Shown piece after piece: positions 18,407 to 26,378 of a stretch of DNA of 64,000 nt. The notes under the pieces were generated by a model that was given only the letters and a program-made list of their open reading frames with translations, made no database searches and was not told where the DNA came from. The first letter of the stretch is position 1. Each line of letters begins with the position of its first letter. The stretch covers positions 243,261-307,260 of the forward strand of contig JAGARO010000004.1 of the NCBI GenBank assembly GCA_017622215.1, written 5' to 3'. Both the position numbers and the translations under genes were made by a program. The stretch is from Clostridia bacterium. GTDB lineage: Bacteria; Bacillota; Clostridia; Monoglobales; Monoglobaceae.

Positions 18407-18435
18407 TTGACAAAAGGGGATTTGGGTGATATAAT
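18407..18435 (+). promoter_or_regulatory. Consensus sigma-A promoter of the BY-kinase operon
   Basis: TTGACA (18407-18412), 17-base spacer and TATAAT (18430-18435): a perfect match to the vegetative consensus, so this envelope operon should be strongly transcribed unless repressed. Confidence 0.92.
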
Positions 18436-18484
18436 AGATCTGTATGTAAAACAAATATAAACTAAATTTATAGAGGGGTTTTTT

Positions 18485-19345
18485 ATGGAAGAATTGAAGT
18501 TGTCCTTCAGGGATATCATTGACTTATTTATTTTTAATATCAGGATGATTGTTACAGTTACCCTGGTAGTTACAATTGCTACACTTATTTACAGTGCAAC
18601 AATGATTGTGCCTAAGTATCAGACGGATGTTACTATGTATGTAAATAACACAAAGGTTACAATTACAGACAGAACTACATCCTCCGACCTTTCAACATCA
18701 CAGATGCTGGTTCCTACTTGTATCAACCTTATAAACACAGATGTTATGTCTTCTGCAGTTGCTGAGGCTGATGGACTTGGTTATTCAGCTTCCCAGATTA
18801 AGAATATGACTTCTGCTTCACAGGTTGGAACTACTGAGATTCTTAAAATTACAATAAAGGGAACTGAACCTAACGACATTACTAAAATTGCCAATACCTA
18901 TGCAGATATTGTTCCTGAAGTTATCGGCGGTAACGGTGGTATTGTTGAAGCGTGTTCAATTAGACTTATTGATAAGGCGAAGGTTCCGCAGGCACCATAC
19001 TCCCCAAATGTTACAAGGAATACAATTATTGGATTCATAGTAGGACTTATTTTGAGTTGTTCCTTTATTTTAATCAGAGAAATTCTTGATAACCGTATCA
19101 AGAATGAAAGCGATCTTGAAGAAATGTTCCCGATTCCGATTCTCGGCACAATTCCTCAGATTGGTACAGGAAACAAAGGCCATTACGGTTATTATAATAA
19201 TTCAAAGAGCGGTTCATTTAAGAAACAGGGCTATGGACTTGAAAACCTGAAGGGAAATACTCTTGCGCAGGAAAAAGGCTCTGATGGAAAGACTCCTGAG
19301 CCCGTTTCAAAGAATGAATTAAAGGAGGAGAAGAAAAATGGCTGA
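18485..19345 (+). CDS. Wzz-type polysaccharide chain-length / BY-kinase activator protein (CpsC/YwqC-like)
   Basis: Proteins of this type activate a bacterial tyrosine kinase and set polysaccharide chain length. The 286-residue protein has the two expected membrane segments (about 16-38 and 175-195) around an extracytoplasmic Wzz domain, and a C-terminal cytoplasmic tail. The second segment is followed by the usual DNRIKNESDLEEMFPIPILGTIP block that meets the kinase. The tail then has a Gly/Tyr/Lys-rich stretch. The stop overlaps the kinase start by 8 bases, so the two are made together. Confidence 0.92.
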   Translation: MEELKLSFRDIIDLFIFNIRMIVTVTLVVTIATLIYSATMIVPKYQTDVTMYVNNTKVTITDRTTSSDLSTSQMLVPTCINLINTDVMSSAVAEADGLGYSASQIKNMTSASQVGTTEILKITIKGTEPNDITKIANTYADIVPEVIGGNGGIVEACSIRLIDKAKVPQAPYSPNVTRNTIIGFIVGLILSCSFILIREILDNRIKNESDLEEMFPIPILGTIPQIGTGNKGHYGYYNNSKSGSFKKQGYGLENLKGNTLAQEKGSDGKTPEPVSKNELKEEKKNG

Positions 19346-20156
19346 TAAGAAGATACAGGGAAAAAATACCGTGTCTGCTAAAGCAGGAAAAGAACTTCTC
19401 CGCGCAAAAATACTTAATGAAAAGACCTCGTTTAACGTAAAGGAAGCCTATAAAGCTCTCAGAACAAATATAATTTTTTCCCTTCCTAGAGAAGAAAAAA
19501 ATAAAAGAGTAATGATTTCAAGTTCACTTGCCTCCGAAGGTAAAAGTACAACCTGTGTTAATATTGCAATTACATTTGCCCAGATGGGTGCTAAGGTTTG
19601 TCTTATTGACTGCGACTTGAGACGTCCAAACATTGGAAGACTTTTAAGTCTTGACTCCGCTCCGGGAATTAGTAATTTCCTTATTGATGCAGTTACTAAA
19701 GAAGATATTATTCATAAAAATGTCAGAGAAAATCTGGATGTTATCTGTTCTGGAGATGTTCCTCCGAACCCTGCAGAGCTTATAGGTTCTGAGACAATGG
19801 ACAAGCTTTTAAAGGAGCTTGATGAAGAGTATGAATACATCTTTATTGACTCTCCGCCTATCTGCGTGGTAACTGACCCATCTATTTTAGCAAGTAAAGC
19901 ATCAGGTGTAGTACTTGTTGCACTTCAGAATTCAACAGAAAAGGATGTAATCAAGCTTGCTGTAGAACAGGTGGAATTTGTAGGAGCGAAGCTTCTCGGT
20001 TTTGTACTTAACGGTGTTGAATATACAGCAACAGGACGATACAAATACAGATACGGATACAGATATTATAATGGTTTCCGAGGAAAGCACTATGAAAGAA
20101 ATTATTACTACAACAGTGCATACAGTAAGGAAAAGAATAAGACTGCAAACAAATAA
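19338..20156 (+). CDS. Bacterial tyrosine kinase CpsD/YwqD-like
   Basis: BY-kinases control exopolysaccharide export and other proteins by autophosphorylation on a C-terminal tyrosine cluster. The 272-residue protein has EAYKALRTNI, the Walker A-like SSLASEGKSTT (near residue 65), the A' block LIDCDLRRPNIG and Walker B IFIDSPP. The last 30 residues hold about a dozen tyrosines (RYKYRYGYRYY and RNYYYNSAY), the expected autophosphorylation tail. It lies between its activator and its phosphatase. Confidence 0.95.
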   Translation: MADKKIQGKNTVSAKAGKELLRAKILNEKTSFNVKEAYKALRTNIIFSLPREEKNKRVMISSSLASEGKSTTCVNIAITFAQMGAKVCLIDCDLRRPNIGRLLSLDSAPGISNFLIDAVTKEDIIHKNVRENLDVICSGDVPPNPAELIGSETMDKLLKELDEEYEYIFIDSPPICVVTDPSILASKASGVVLVALQNSTEKDVIKLAVEQVEFVGAKLLGFVLNGVEYTATGRYKYRYGYRYYNGFRGKHYERNYYYNSAYSKEKNKTANK

Positions 20157-20179
20157 CCTGAGTTTTAAGGAGTTATTAT

Positions 20180-20893
20180 ATGGTTGATTTCCACAGTCAT
20201 ATACTTCCGGGAATAGATGACGGAAGTAAAAATATTGATGAATCCCTTGAGATACTTAGAGAAATGTACAGCCAGGGGATTACAAAGGTTGTTGCAACCC
20301 CTCATTTTCTTGCCAGACTACAAAGTGTAGAGGAATTTTTCCATGCAAGAGATGAGGCGATACAAACGCTTAAAGAAGCATTGGTGGGAATAGAGGATGT
20401 TCCTGAAATATACGTGGGGTCCGAAACGGAGTATTATGACGGAATAGGCGAATGCGAAGAACTGGACAAGCTTACTATAATTGGCACAAAGATTTTGCTT
20501 ATTGAGATGCCGTTTACTTTGTGGACCGAGGCAATATACAGAAGCCTGATGAGGCTTCAGGAACGGGGATATGTGCCTGTTATAGCACATATTGAGAGAT
20601 ACATATCTTACCAGAATGAGCAAAAATGCCTTGAACGTCTTGAGGAAATGGGAGTGCAGATACAGTGTAACTGTACGTTTCTTACAAACAGATTTACAAA
20701 GAAAAAGGCTCTCAGATTTATAGGAGGAAGGCATATAAACTTTCTGGGCACAGATTCTCACGATATGAGTTCAAGGAAACCGAAAATGGATAAAGCCCTG
20801 AAGATAATTGAGAAAAAACATGGATATGAGGCTGTAGAGGATATACTTGATTATTCGGAAGGTGCTTTGAGAAGTGCGACAGTTGTAATATAA
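20180..20893 (+). CDS. PHP-domain tyrosine-protein phosphatase CpsB/YwqE-like
   Basis: These metal-dependent phosphatases remove phosphate from the BY-kinase tail. The 237-residue protein has the PHP metal-binding series DFHSHILPGIDDG, ATPHF, a SETEYY acidic block, AHIERY and GTDSHDM, in the usual order and spacing. AAGGAG precedes the ATG. With the two genes before it, it forms the standard activator-kinase-phosphatase set. Confidence 0.95.
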   Translation: MVDFHSHILPGIDDGSKNIDESLEILREMYSQGITKVVATPHFLARLQSVEEFFHARDEAIQTLKEALVGIEDVPEIYVGSETEYYDGIGECEELDKLTIIGTKILLIEMPFTLWTEAIYRSLMRLQERGYVPVIAHIERYISYQNEQKCLERLEEMGVQIQCNCTFLTNRFTKKKALRFIGGRHINFLGTDSHDMSSRKPKMDKALKIIEKKHGYEAVEDILDYSEGALRSATVVI

Positions 20894-20907
20894 TACAAGG
20901 TGGAAAT

Positions 20908-21552
20908 ATGAAGAAGACATTGAAAGTATTGTTGGTTGTTTTATTAGTGGTTGCTGTTGCTTTAGGGTGGTTTCTGGTAAATAACAGAGATTATATAAAG
21001 GCTCTGTTTCTTGCAGAGGAAAACACGGGAACAGAAATCAGTACTAATATCGGTGAAAGAGAAAGACGAACTGTTGAAACTCTTGGAAAATATGTTCCAA
21101 TTAAGGAAATTAAAGAGGAAAGCGGCGAATATAACGGACTTGAGTACGAAAAGCAGTCGGTAGAAAATATTAAGAGTGCCATAGACTATGATTCTCTTGA
21201 TAATATACAGGCTGAAATCACCAAATACATCTTGAGGCTTTATGAACTTAAGAGTGAGTATTTGGGCAGGGCTGAAGCTCTTATACAAAAGGCGAAGAGC
21301 GAGTTTTATTCATTGCCTGCTGATGACAGGAACGTAGATAACCGAACAAAAATTATTTTAAAGTATTCCAAGGACGCATATTCGGCTCTTGCACAGTGCG
21401 ACAGCGAGGTTAATAAAATATGCAATAGCCTTGAAAAATATTTAAAGGACAACAAAGCAGATACATCTATAGTGAGTGAGATAAAAAAAGCCTATGAGGA
21501 AGAAAAGACGCTTAAGAAAGCGTACTATATAAATAAATACATAGGAGAATAG
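20908..21552 (+). CDS. Membrane-anchored helical protein of unknown function in the BY-kinase operon
   Basis: I do not recognise this 214-residue protein. It has a short basic start, one hydrophobic segment at about residues 6-26 without a lipobox cysteine, and then a highly charged, mostly helical extracytoplasmic region. The part from about residue 90 reads as coiled coil (NIQAEITKYILRLYELKSEYL and KKAYEEEKTLKKAYY). It sits 14 bases after the phosphatase gene and 11 bases before the dehydratase gene, so it is in the operon. It might be an adaptor or periplasm-like-space scaffold for the polysaccharide machinery. Confidence 0.8.
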   Translation: MKKTLKVLLVVLLVVAVALGWFLVNNRDYIKALFLAEENTGTEISTNIGERERRTVETLGKYVPIKEIKEESGEYNGLEYEKQSVENIKSAIDYDSLDNIQAEITKYILRLYELKSEYLGRAEALIQKAKSEFYSLPADDRNVDNRTKIILKYSKDAYSALAQCDSEVNKICNSLEKYLKDNKADTSIVSEIKKAYEEEKTLKKAYYINKYIGE

Positions 21553-21563
21553 GAAGAACATTT

Positions 21564-23447
21564 ATGTTTAGAAACAGGTTTTTGTTTATTGTAGATGCAT
21601 TACTGATTTTTGCAGCATATGTAAGTTCTATAATGGTTGTAACCCTTGTGGATTTTGAGCAATTTTACACATTCCTTTATTCTACAGTAAATATCCTTGT
21701 ATTGGATGTAATTATATTATTTTTCTGTAACTGGAGATTTGGGATTTATGCGACACTCTGGATTTACGGCGGACTTAAGGATTATTTTAATCTGATTAAG
21801 GCAAGCTTTATTTCCACAGTAATTTCAATAATTGTAACTCTTGTTATAAGGGCAACTACAGAATTAAGTCCGAATCCGATTTTCCCTCTTACGGAGGAAA
21901 AAATAATAATATTCATAGGCTTTATGAATATTGTTGCTCTTCTCTTTATGTTTTTCTTAAGGCTTGTTGCCTGTGTTTTTTATAACAGGACAAAGCTTAT
22001 AAGAAGAAGAAACGAGGGAAAGCGTCTTTTGATTTATGGTGCAGGTTCGGCCGCTATGACATTTATGCATGACCTTATGAAGAATAAGGATATGGATTAT
22101 AGAATTGTAGGCCTCATTGATGATGCACAGGATAAGAAAAAGGCAAGAATCAACGGGTATCCTGTTTTAGGTCAGGGCAAGGACATTGAAACAATTGTAA
22201 ATGACTATGATATTGATGAAATTATTATAGCAATTCCGTCGGCTAGCTTGGCGGAAAGAACTGCAGCAGTTGAAAAATGCAGTAAGACGAAGAAACCGGT
22301 TAAGATAATGCCGAGTATTGATAGAGTTATTTTAGATTCTAAAGACAATATGATGGTTAAAAATGTAGATATCGAGGATTTGCTTGAAAGAGACCCGATT
22401 AAGCTTGAAAAAGACGGAATTAAGGAATTTCTTGAAAATAAAGTTGTTTTTGTATCAGGCGGTGGCGGTTCAATCGGCTCCGAGCTGTGCAGACAGATTA
22501 TGAAATTTAGTCCTAAACAGCTTATAATTTTTGATATTTACGAAAACAATGCCTACGAAATACAGATGGAGCTTAACAGAAAATATCCTGATAATAAGCC
22601 AACCGTACTTATCGGCTCTGTAAGAGATATACATAGACTTGAGGATATTTTTGGAGAATATAAACCGGATGTTGTATTCCATGCAGCGGCTCATAAACAT
22701 GTTCCGCTTATGGAGGACAGCCCGGGCGAAGCCATAAAGAATAATGTTTTTGGAACTGTAAATATGGCGAAGGTGTCCGATAAGTTTGGTGTTAAGAGCT
22801 TTGTAATGGTTTCTACTGATAAAGCAGTTAACCCTACAAATATAATGGGTGCATCCAAGAGAATGTGCGAAATGGTTATCCAGACCATTCAGACAATAAG
22901 TAAAACCAAGTTTGTTGCAGTTCGTTTCGGTAATGTTCTTGGTTCAAACGGAAGTGTAATTCCGCTGTTTAAGAAACAGATTGCCCAGGGCGGACCTGTT
23001 ACAATAACCCATAGAGATATTACAAGATACTTTATGACAATCCCTGAAGCATCCCAGCTTGTACTTCAGGCAGGAGCATTTGCAGAGGGCGGAGAAGTCT
23101 TTGTTCTTGATATGGGCAAGCCTGTTAAGATTTATGACATTGCAAAGCATCTTATAAAGCTTTCAGGTTTCGAACCTGGTGTTGATATTAAGATTGAAGA
23201 GATAGGTTTAAGACCTGGCGAAAAGATTTATGAAGAATTGCTTATGAGTGAGGAAGGTCTTGAAAAGACAAGGAACGAAAAAATCTTTGTGGGAAGACCT
23301 ACATTCAATGACTATTTAACTCTTAATGAAGACCTTCAGGAGCTGAAGGACGCAATTTTAAGTAAGGATAAGGTAAAGATAAAGGCGGCACTTAAAAAGT
23401 CAGTACCAACCTTTGTTGAACCTGAAGAAGTAAATAATGCAAAATAA
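21564..23447 (+). CDS. CapD/PglF-type membrane nucleoside-diphosphate-sugar 4,6-dehydratase
   Basis: These enzymes convert UDP-GlcNAc to a 4-keto-6-deoxy sugar for capsule or glycan synthesis. The 627-residue protein has four membrane segments in the first 140 residues, a CoA-binding-like domain starting at GAGSAAMTF (about 155), and a C-terminal short-chain dehydrogenase with the NAD loop SGGGGSIGSE (about 295), HAAAHKHVPLM, and STDKAVNPTNIMGASKR holding the catalytic residues. It is full length. It is the last gene before a bidirectional terminator, and no glycosyltransferase, flippase or polymerase follows. Confidence 0.93.
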   Translation: MFRNRFLFIVDALLIFAAYVSSIMVVTLVDFEQFYTFLYSTVNILVLDVIILFFCNWRFGIYATLWIYGGLKDYFNLIKASFISTVISIIVTLVIRATTELSPNPIFPLTEEKIIIFIGFMNIVALLFMFFLRLVACVFYNRTKLIRRRNEGKRLLIYGAGSAAMTFMHDLMKNKDMDYRIVGLIDDAQDKKKARINGYPVLGQGKDIETIVNDYDIDEIIIAIPSASLAERTAAVEKCSKTKKPVKIMPSIDRVILDSKDNMMVKNVDIEDLLERDPIKLEKDGIKEFLENKVVFVSGGGGSIGSELCRQIMKFSPKQLIIFDIYENNAYEIQMELNRKYPDNKPTVLIGSVRDIHRLEDIFGEYKPDVVFHAAAHKHVPLMEDSPGEAIKNNVFGTVNMAKVSDKFGVKSFVMVSTDKAVNPTNIMGASKRMCEMVIQTIQTISKTKFVAVRFGNVLGSNGSVIPLFKKQIAQGGPVTITHRDITRYFMTIPEASQLVLQAGAFAEGGEVFVLDMGKPVKIYDIAKHLIKLSGFEPGVDIKIEEIGLRPGEKIYEELLMSEEGLEKTRNEKIFVGRPTFNDYLTLNEDLQELKDAILSKDKVKIKAALKKSVPTFVEPEEVNNAK

Positions 23448-23450
23448 TAA

Positions 23451-23490
23451 AAACCCTTTAGGATATGCCGTCCTAAAGGGTTTATTTTAT
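23451..23490. terminator. Bidirectional terminator between the BY-kinase operon and the SSB-like gene
   Basis: A perfect 13-bp stem (23451-23463 with 23471-23483, AAACCCTTTAGGA/TCCTAAAGGGTTT) has a 7-base loop, T-rich sequence on both sides when read on either strand, and lies between convergent genes. Confidence 0.92.
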
Positions 23491-24119
23491 GATATACTCT
23501 CCAGCCTTGAGATTGAAACCTCATAGGCTGTTTTTGTTTCTACTGTTTCATCGTCATATTTCTTTTTATATTCTCTGCTTTGAATACGTCCTGTGAGACG
23601 GAGCTTTTCCCCTATGGAAAGAACAGAGGCATATTTTGCGTTAAGTCCCCAGGCGATACATGGAATGTAGTCCGATTTGTTGTAGGCACGATTAACGGCT
23701 ATAAGTAAATCGGTAATTTCTCTGCCGAATGGAGTGGTGCGATACACAGGAGCCTTGCAGATGTACCCCGTAAGCTGTATAGCGTTGGGATTTTCAGCCT
23801 CCTCCGCAGATGCTACAGGAGTAATATTCCTTGCAAAAACAGATAAAATAAGCCTGTTTCCGATATCGGTATAGTTGTTGTATGAACGGAACTGACCTGT
23901 AACCTCAACTGTGTTTCCTGCGGACAAATCGTTAGTATATAAAAATTTTTCCGATAAAATTACAGGAATTCTGTCTGAGGTTTCGCTGAGTCGGTCAGTA
24001 ATTAACTTAAATGTATAAAAATTCTCGCCGTAAAAATCGTGAGAGAACACAGGGTCTTCTTCGATACGCCCTGTTAAAGTTACCTTGTTGTTTTCTGAAA
24101 AGCTATCCAATATATTCAC
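23487..24119 (-). CDS. Single-stranded-DNA-binding-like protein with two OB folds
   Basis: This 210-residue protein contains two successive OB-fold segments that each look like SSB or PriB: VTLTGRIEEDPVFSHDF...FYTFKLITDR at the start, and IQLTGYICKAPVYRTTPFGREITDLLIAVNR with IPCIAW and LRLTGRIQSREY in the second half. The second is the closer match to SSB. The acidic flexible C-terminal tail of replication SSB is missing, so it is probably an accessory paralogue. The start is GTG at 24119 or TTG three codons on; AGGAG is only 1 base from the GTG and 10 from the TTG. It stands alone, convergent with the polysaccharide operon. Confidence 0.85.
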   Translation of the reverse strand: MNILDSFSENNKVTLTGRIEEDPVFSHDFYGENFYTFKLITDRLSETSDRIPVILSEKFLYTNDLSAGNTVEVTGQFRSYNNYTDIGNRLILSVFARNITPVASAEEAENPNAIQLTGYICKAPVYRTTPFGREITDLLIAVNRAYNKSDYIPCIAWGLNAKYASVLSIGEKLRLTGRIQSREYKKKYDDETVETKTAYEVSISRLESIS

Positions 24120-24188
24120 TCTCCTAATTGTCCCTGTCGGTTTATACTTTTAGTATATTCAAAGGAAAGTGAAATAGAACAGATATGG

Positions 24189-24446
24189 TTAATCTTCGGA
24201 AATAACCTTTGAGTAGGCTGTTTTGGAGGAAATTCCCTCTAAATTGCCGATTTTTCCTGATAGAGTAGCAATCTTATCCTGGGGTGCGTCTATTACAACT
24301 GAAATAATATTTACATTCTTTTTTCGGTACGGAATACCCATTCTTCCGATAATGTATTCGCCGTACTCGTGAAAAATATTGTTAAGTTCATCAATTTTAT
24401 CGTTGTTTTCGACAATTGTGCTGATAACAGCAATTCTTGTTTCCAT
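24189..24446 (-). CDS. TM1266-type iron-only hydrogenase system putative regulator
   Basis: This 85-residue ACT-like protein matches a small family found near FeFe-hydrogenase maturation genes in anaerobes, named for Thermotoga TM1266. Its blocks are RIAVISTIVEN, HEYGEYIIGRMGIPYRKK, DAPQDKIATLSGKIGNLEG and KTAYSKV. The ATG at 24446 has GGGAGGG 7 bases upstream and is preferred to a start 13 codons earlier. No hydrogenase or hyd maturase gene is nearby, so the link to hydrogenase is by family only. It has its own promoter. Confidence 0.88.
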   Translation of the reverse strand: METRIAVISTIVENNDKIDELNNIFHEYGEYIIGRMGIPYRKKNVNIISVVIDAPQDKIATLSGKIGNLEGISSKTAYSKVISED

Positions 24447-24475
24447 AAAATCCCTCCCTGTCTGTAGCTTTAATA

Positions 24476-24504
24476 ATTTTATCATATTAAGAAACTGATG
24501 TCAA
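24476..24504 (-). promoter_or_regulatory. Sigma-A promoter of the TM1266-type gene
   Basis: On the minus strand TTGACA (24504-24499), 17 bases and TAAAAT (24481-24476), placed about 30 bases before the start codon. Confidence 0.85.
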
Positions 24505-24582
24505 ATAATCATAAATGAGAAGATATAAACTATAATATAACAAGAATAAAATGCCTTTATGACGGGCGGAATGGAGAAGATT

Positions 24583-25353
24583 ATGAAAATCTGGGTAATA
24601 GGGAGAAAACAGGGGATAATAATTGCCCTGACAATTCTTTTGTTGTTTTCAGGAATTTATATAGGTAAAACAGCGGTAACAGAAACCTCGGCAGGCAAAA
24701 GGGATTTGCCCATATATTGTGTTGATAAACAGGAAAAGGTCTGTGCAATAAGCTTTGATGCGGCATGGGGAAATGAGGACACCCACCAGCTCATTGAAAT
24801 TTTAGACAGATACAATGTAAAAACCACCTTTTTCGTGGTTGGCTCATGGGTGGATAACTTCCCTGAATCGGTCAAAGAACTGTCAGACGCAGGCCACGAA
24901 ATTATGAACCATTCCGACAGCCACCCCTATATGACAAAAATTTCAAAGGAGGAAATGATAAAAGAGGTGGAAAGCTGTGATAAAAAAATTGAGAATATCA
25001 CAGGTAAAAAACCAACTCTTTTCAGAGCTCCTTACGGGGATTACAATAACGAAGTTGTAGGCACAATGCGTGAAACAGGCCACTATACAATCCAGTGGGA
25101 CGTGGATAGTCTGGACTGGAAAAATCTCTCTGCACAGGAAATAACCGATAGAGTAATCTCTAAAGTTAAGCCGGGCTCCATAGTTTTATTCCATAATGCA
25201 GCCTTAAATACCCCAAAAGCCCTTCCGGGAATTTTAGAAAAGCTCCTTGATGATGGCTATACCATAGTGCCTGTCTCCGAAATAATTATGACAGAAAACT
25301 TTTGCGTAGATAACACAGGAAAACAGTGTGCCATAACTGAAAATAAAAGCTAA
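24583..25353 (+). CDS. pdaB: Polysaccharide deacetylase, sporulation PdaB type
   Basis: NodB-fold enzymes deacetylate GlcNAc or MurNAc; PdaB proteins are needed for stable spores. The 256-residue protein has a membrane anchor or uncleaved signal at about residues 8-28 and the NodB motifs in order: SFDAAWGNEDT (the DAAW variant typical of PdaB in place of TFDDG), HSDSHP metal histidines, RAPYGDY, DVDSLDW and LFHNA. The ATG at 24583 is chosen for GGAG 6 bases upstream. It ends convergently with gpr, overlapping it by 4 bases. PdaB and vegetative PdaC-like enzymes are hard to separate, but DAAW and the spore gene neighbour favour PdaB. Confidence 0.88.
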   Translation: MKIWVIGRKQGIIIALTILLLFSGIYIGKTAVTETSAGKRDLPIYCVDKQEKVCAISFDAAWGNEDTHQLIEILDRYNVKTTFFVVGSWVDNFPESVKELSDAGHEIMNHSDSHPYMTKISKEEMIKEVESCDKKIENITGKKPTLFRAPYGDYNNEVVGTMRETGHYTIQWDVDSLDWKNLSAQEITDRVISKVKPGSIVLFHNAALNTPKALPGILEKLLDDGYTIVPVSEIIMTENFCVDNTGKQCAITENKS

Positions 25354-26297
25354 ATATATCTGTCAATGTCATCAAGTCCAATTCCCTCATGAACAGCAAT
25401 ATTTATGCCGTTGGCAATCACGGATGAAATATTTTTTATGTCTGTGTCAATTTCCTTTGGTGTAACAATAAATTTTCCGGGGGTTAAGACCTCGGAAATA
25501 AGGGAAACCTTGTCAAAATCCTCCACAGTTTTTAAGACCTTGTATAGCTGTGGTGATGCCTGAGAGGACATACCTTTAAGAAGCAGGTCAATAACGTCGG
25601 AAGCAATTGTGCCTGCGTCAACCACAGTAGGAACGCCCATGGAAATCACAGGAACACCCATAGTTTCTTTGTTTATGGCATTCCTTTTGTTTCCTATGCC
25701 ACCACCGGGGATAATGCCTGTGTCGGAAATCTGGATAGTAGTGTTAATTCGTTCCATTTTTCTTGAACAGAGGGCGTCAACTGCAATAATAAGGGAGGGA
25801 CGGACTTTTTCCGTAACTCCCTTTATAATTTCAGAGGTTTCAATACCTGTAATTCCCAAAACCCCGGGAGAAATAGCGCAAAGTGGGACAAGTCTTTCGT
25901 CAATTTCTTCGGGCATGTAGGCAATTAAATGCCTGGACACAAGAAGCCCCTCTGTAACCTGAGGGCCTAAAGAGTCAGGGGTAATATTCCTGTTGCCAAG
26001 CCCAACGACTAAAACTGTGTCCTCTTTTTTAAGATGTATAAGATTTTTAAGCTCAGTAGCCGTAATTTTGCATAATTCCTCGTAGCCCTCCTGACTGTCA
26101 AAGGTGTCTCTGGGCACGTCAATTGTAATGTAGTTGCCAATTTCCTTGTTTAGTAGTGTAGCAGCTTTATTTGTGAGAATTTTCACCCTTGTAACAGGCC
26201 CCTCCTCCTGAATTTCAGTCCCCTCAAGAGAGGAAACATTATTATTTTCAAGGTGCATTTCCCTTGATTCAACTGCTAAATCAGTCCTTATATTCAT
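25350..26297 (-). CDS. gpr: Germination protease Gpr
   Basis: Gpr is the endoprotease that degrades small acid-soluble proteins when spores germinate; it is made as an inactive zymogen in the forespore. The 315-residue protein begins NIRTDLAVE, the family start, with an N-terminal propeptide, and has VLVVGLGNRNITPDSLGP, the SPGVLGITGIET block, AVDAL and GGGIGNKRNAINKETMGVPVI, MGVPTVVDA. GGCGGAGATGA lies before the ATG. spoIIP, its common neighbour in bacilli, is not here. It is divergent from the Ppx gene. Confidence 0.97.
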   Translation of the reverse strand: MNIRTDLAVESREMHLENNNVSSLEGTEIQEEGPVTRVKILTNKAATLLNKEIGNYITIDVPRDTFDSQEGYEELCKITATELKNLIHLKKEDTVLVVGLGNRNITPDSLGPQVTEGLLVSRHLIAYMPEEIDERLVPLCAISPGVLGITGIETSEIIKGVTEKVRPSLIIAVDALCSRKMERINTTIQISDTGIIPGGGIGNKRNAINKETMGVPVISMGVPTVVDAGTIASDVIDLLLKGMSSQASPQLYKVLKTVEDFDKVSLISEVLTPGKFIVTPKEIDTDIKNISSVIANGINIAVHEGIGLDDIDRYI

Positions 26298-26314
26298 AAA
26301 ATCATCTCCGCCTT

Positions 26315-26343
26315 TAGTTTGCGTATATTTCCTTGACTTATAC
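26315..26343 (-). promoter_or_regulatory. Possible sigma-G/sigma-F promoter of gpr
   Basis: On the minus strand GTATA (26343-26339), 17 bases and CAAACTA (26321-26315). The forespore consensus is GNATR, about 18 bases, CATNNTA; only one defined base of the -10 differs. gpr belongs to the sigma-G regulon in B. subtilis, which supports it. Confidence 0.5.
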
Positions 26344-26361
26344 TATGGAGGATGATAAAAT
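26333..26361 (+). promoter_or_regulatory. Sigma-A promoter upstream of the Ppx/GppA gene
   Basis: TTGACT (26333-26338), 17 bases, TAAAAT (26356-26361). It overlaps the divergent gpr promoter candidate. The expected start site (about 26368) would leave a leader of only about 11 bases and cut into the ribosome binding site at 26363-26370, so either the real start is elsewhere or translation is nearly leaderless. Confidence 0.55.
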
Positions 26362-26378
26362 GAGGGTGGGTGATAAAT

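Noticed and set aside
25609..25920. Plus-strand open frame of 103 codons opposite gpr
   Set aside because: Antisense shadow of the well-conserved germination protease, with no start site.
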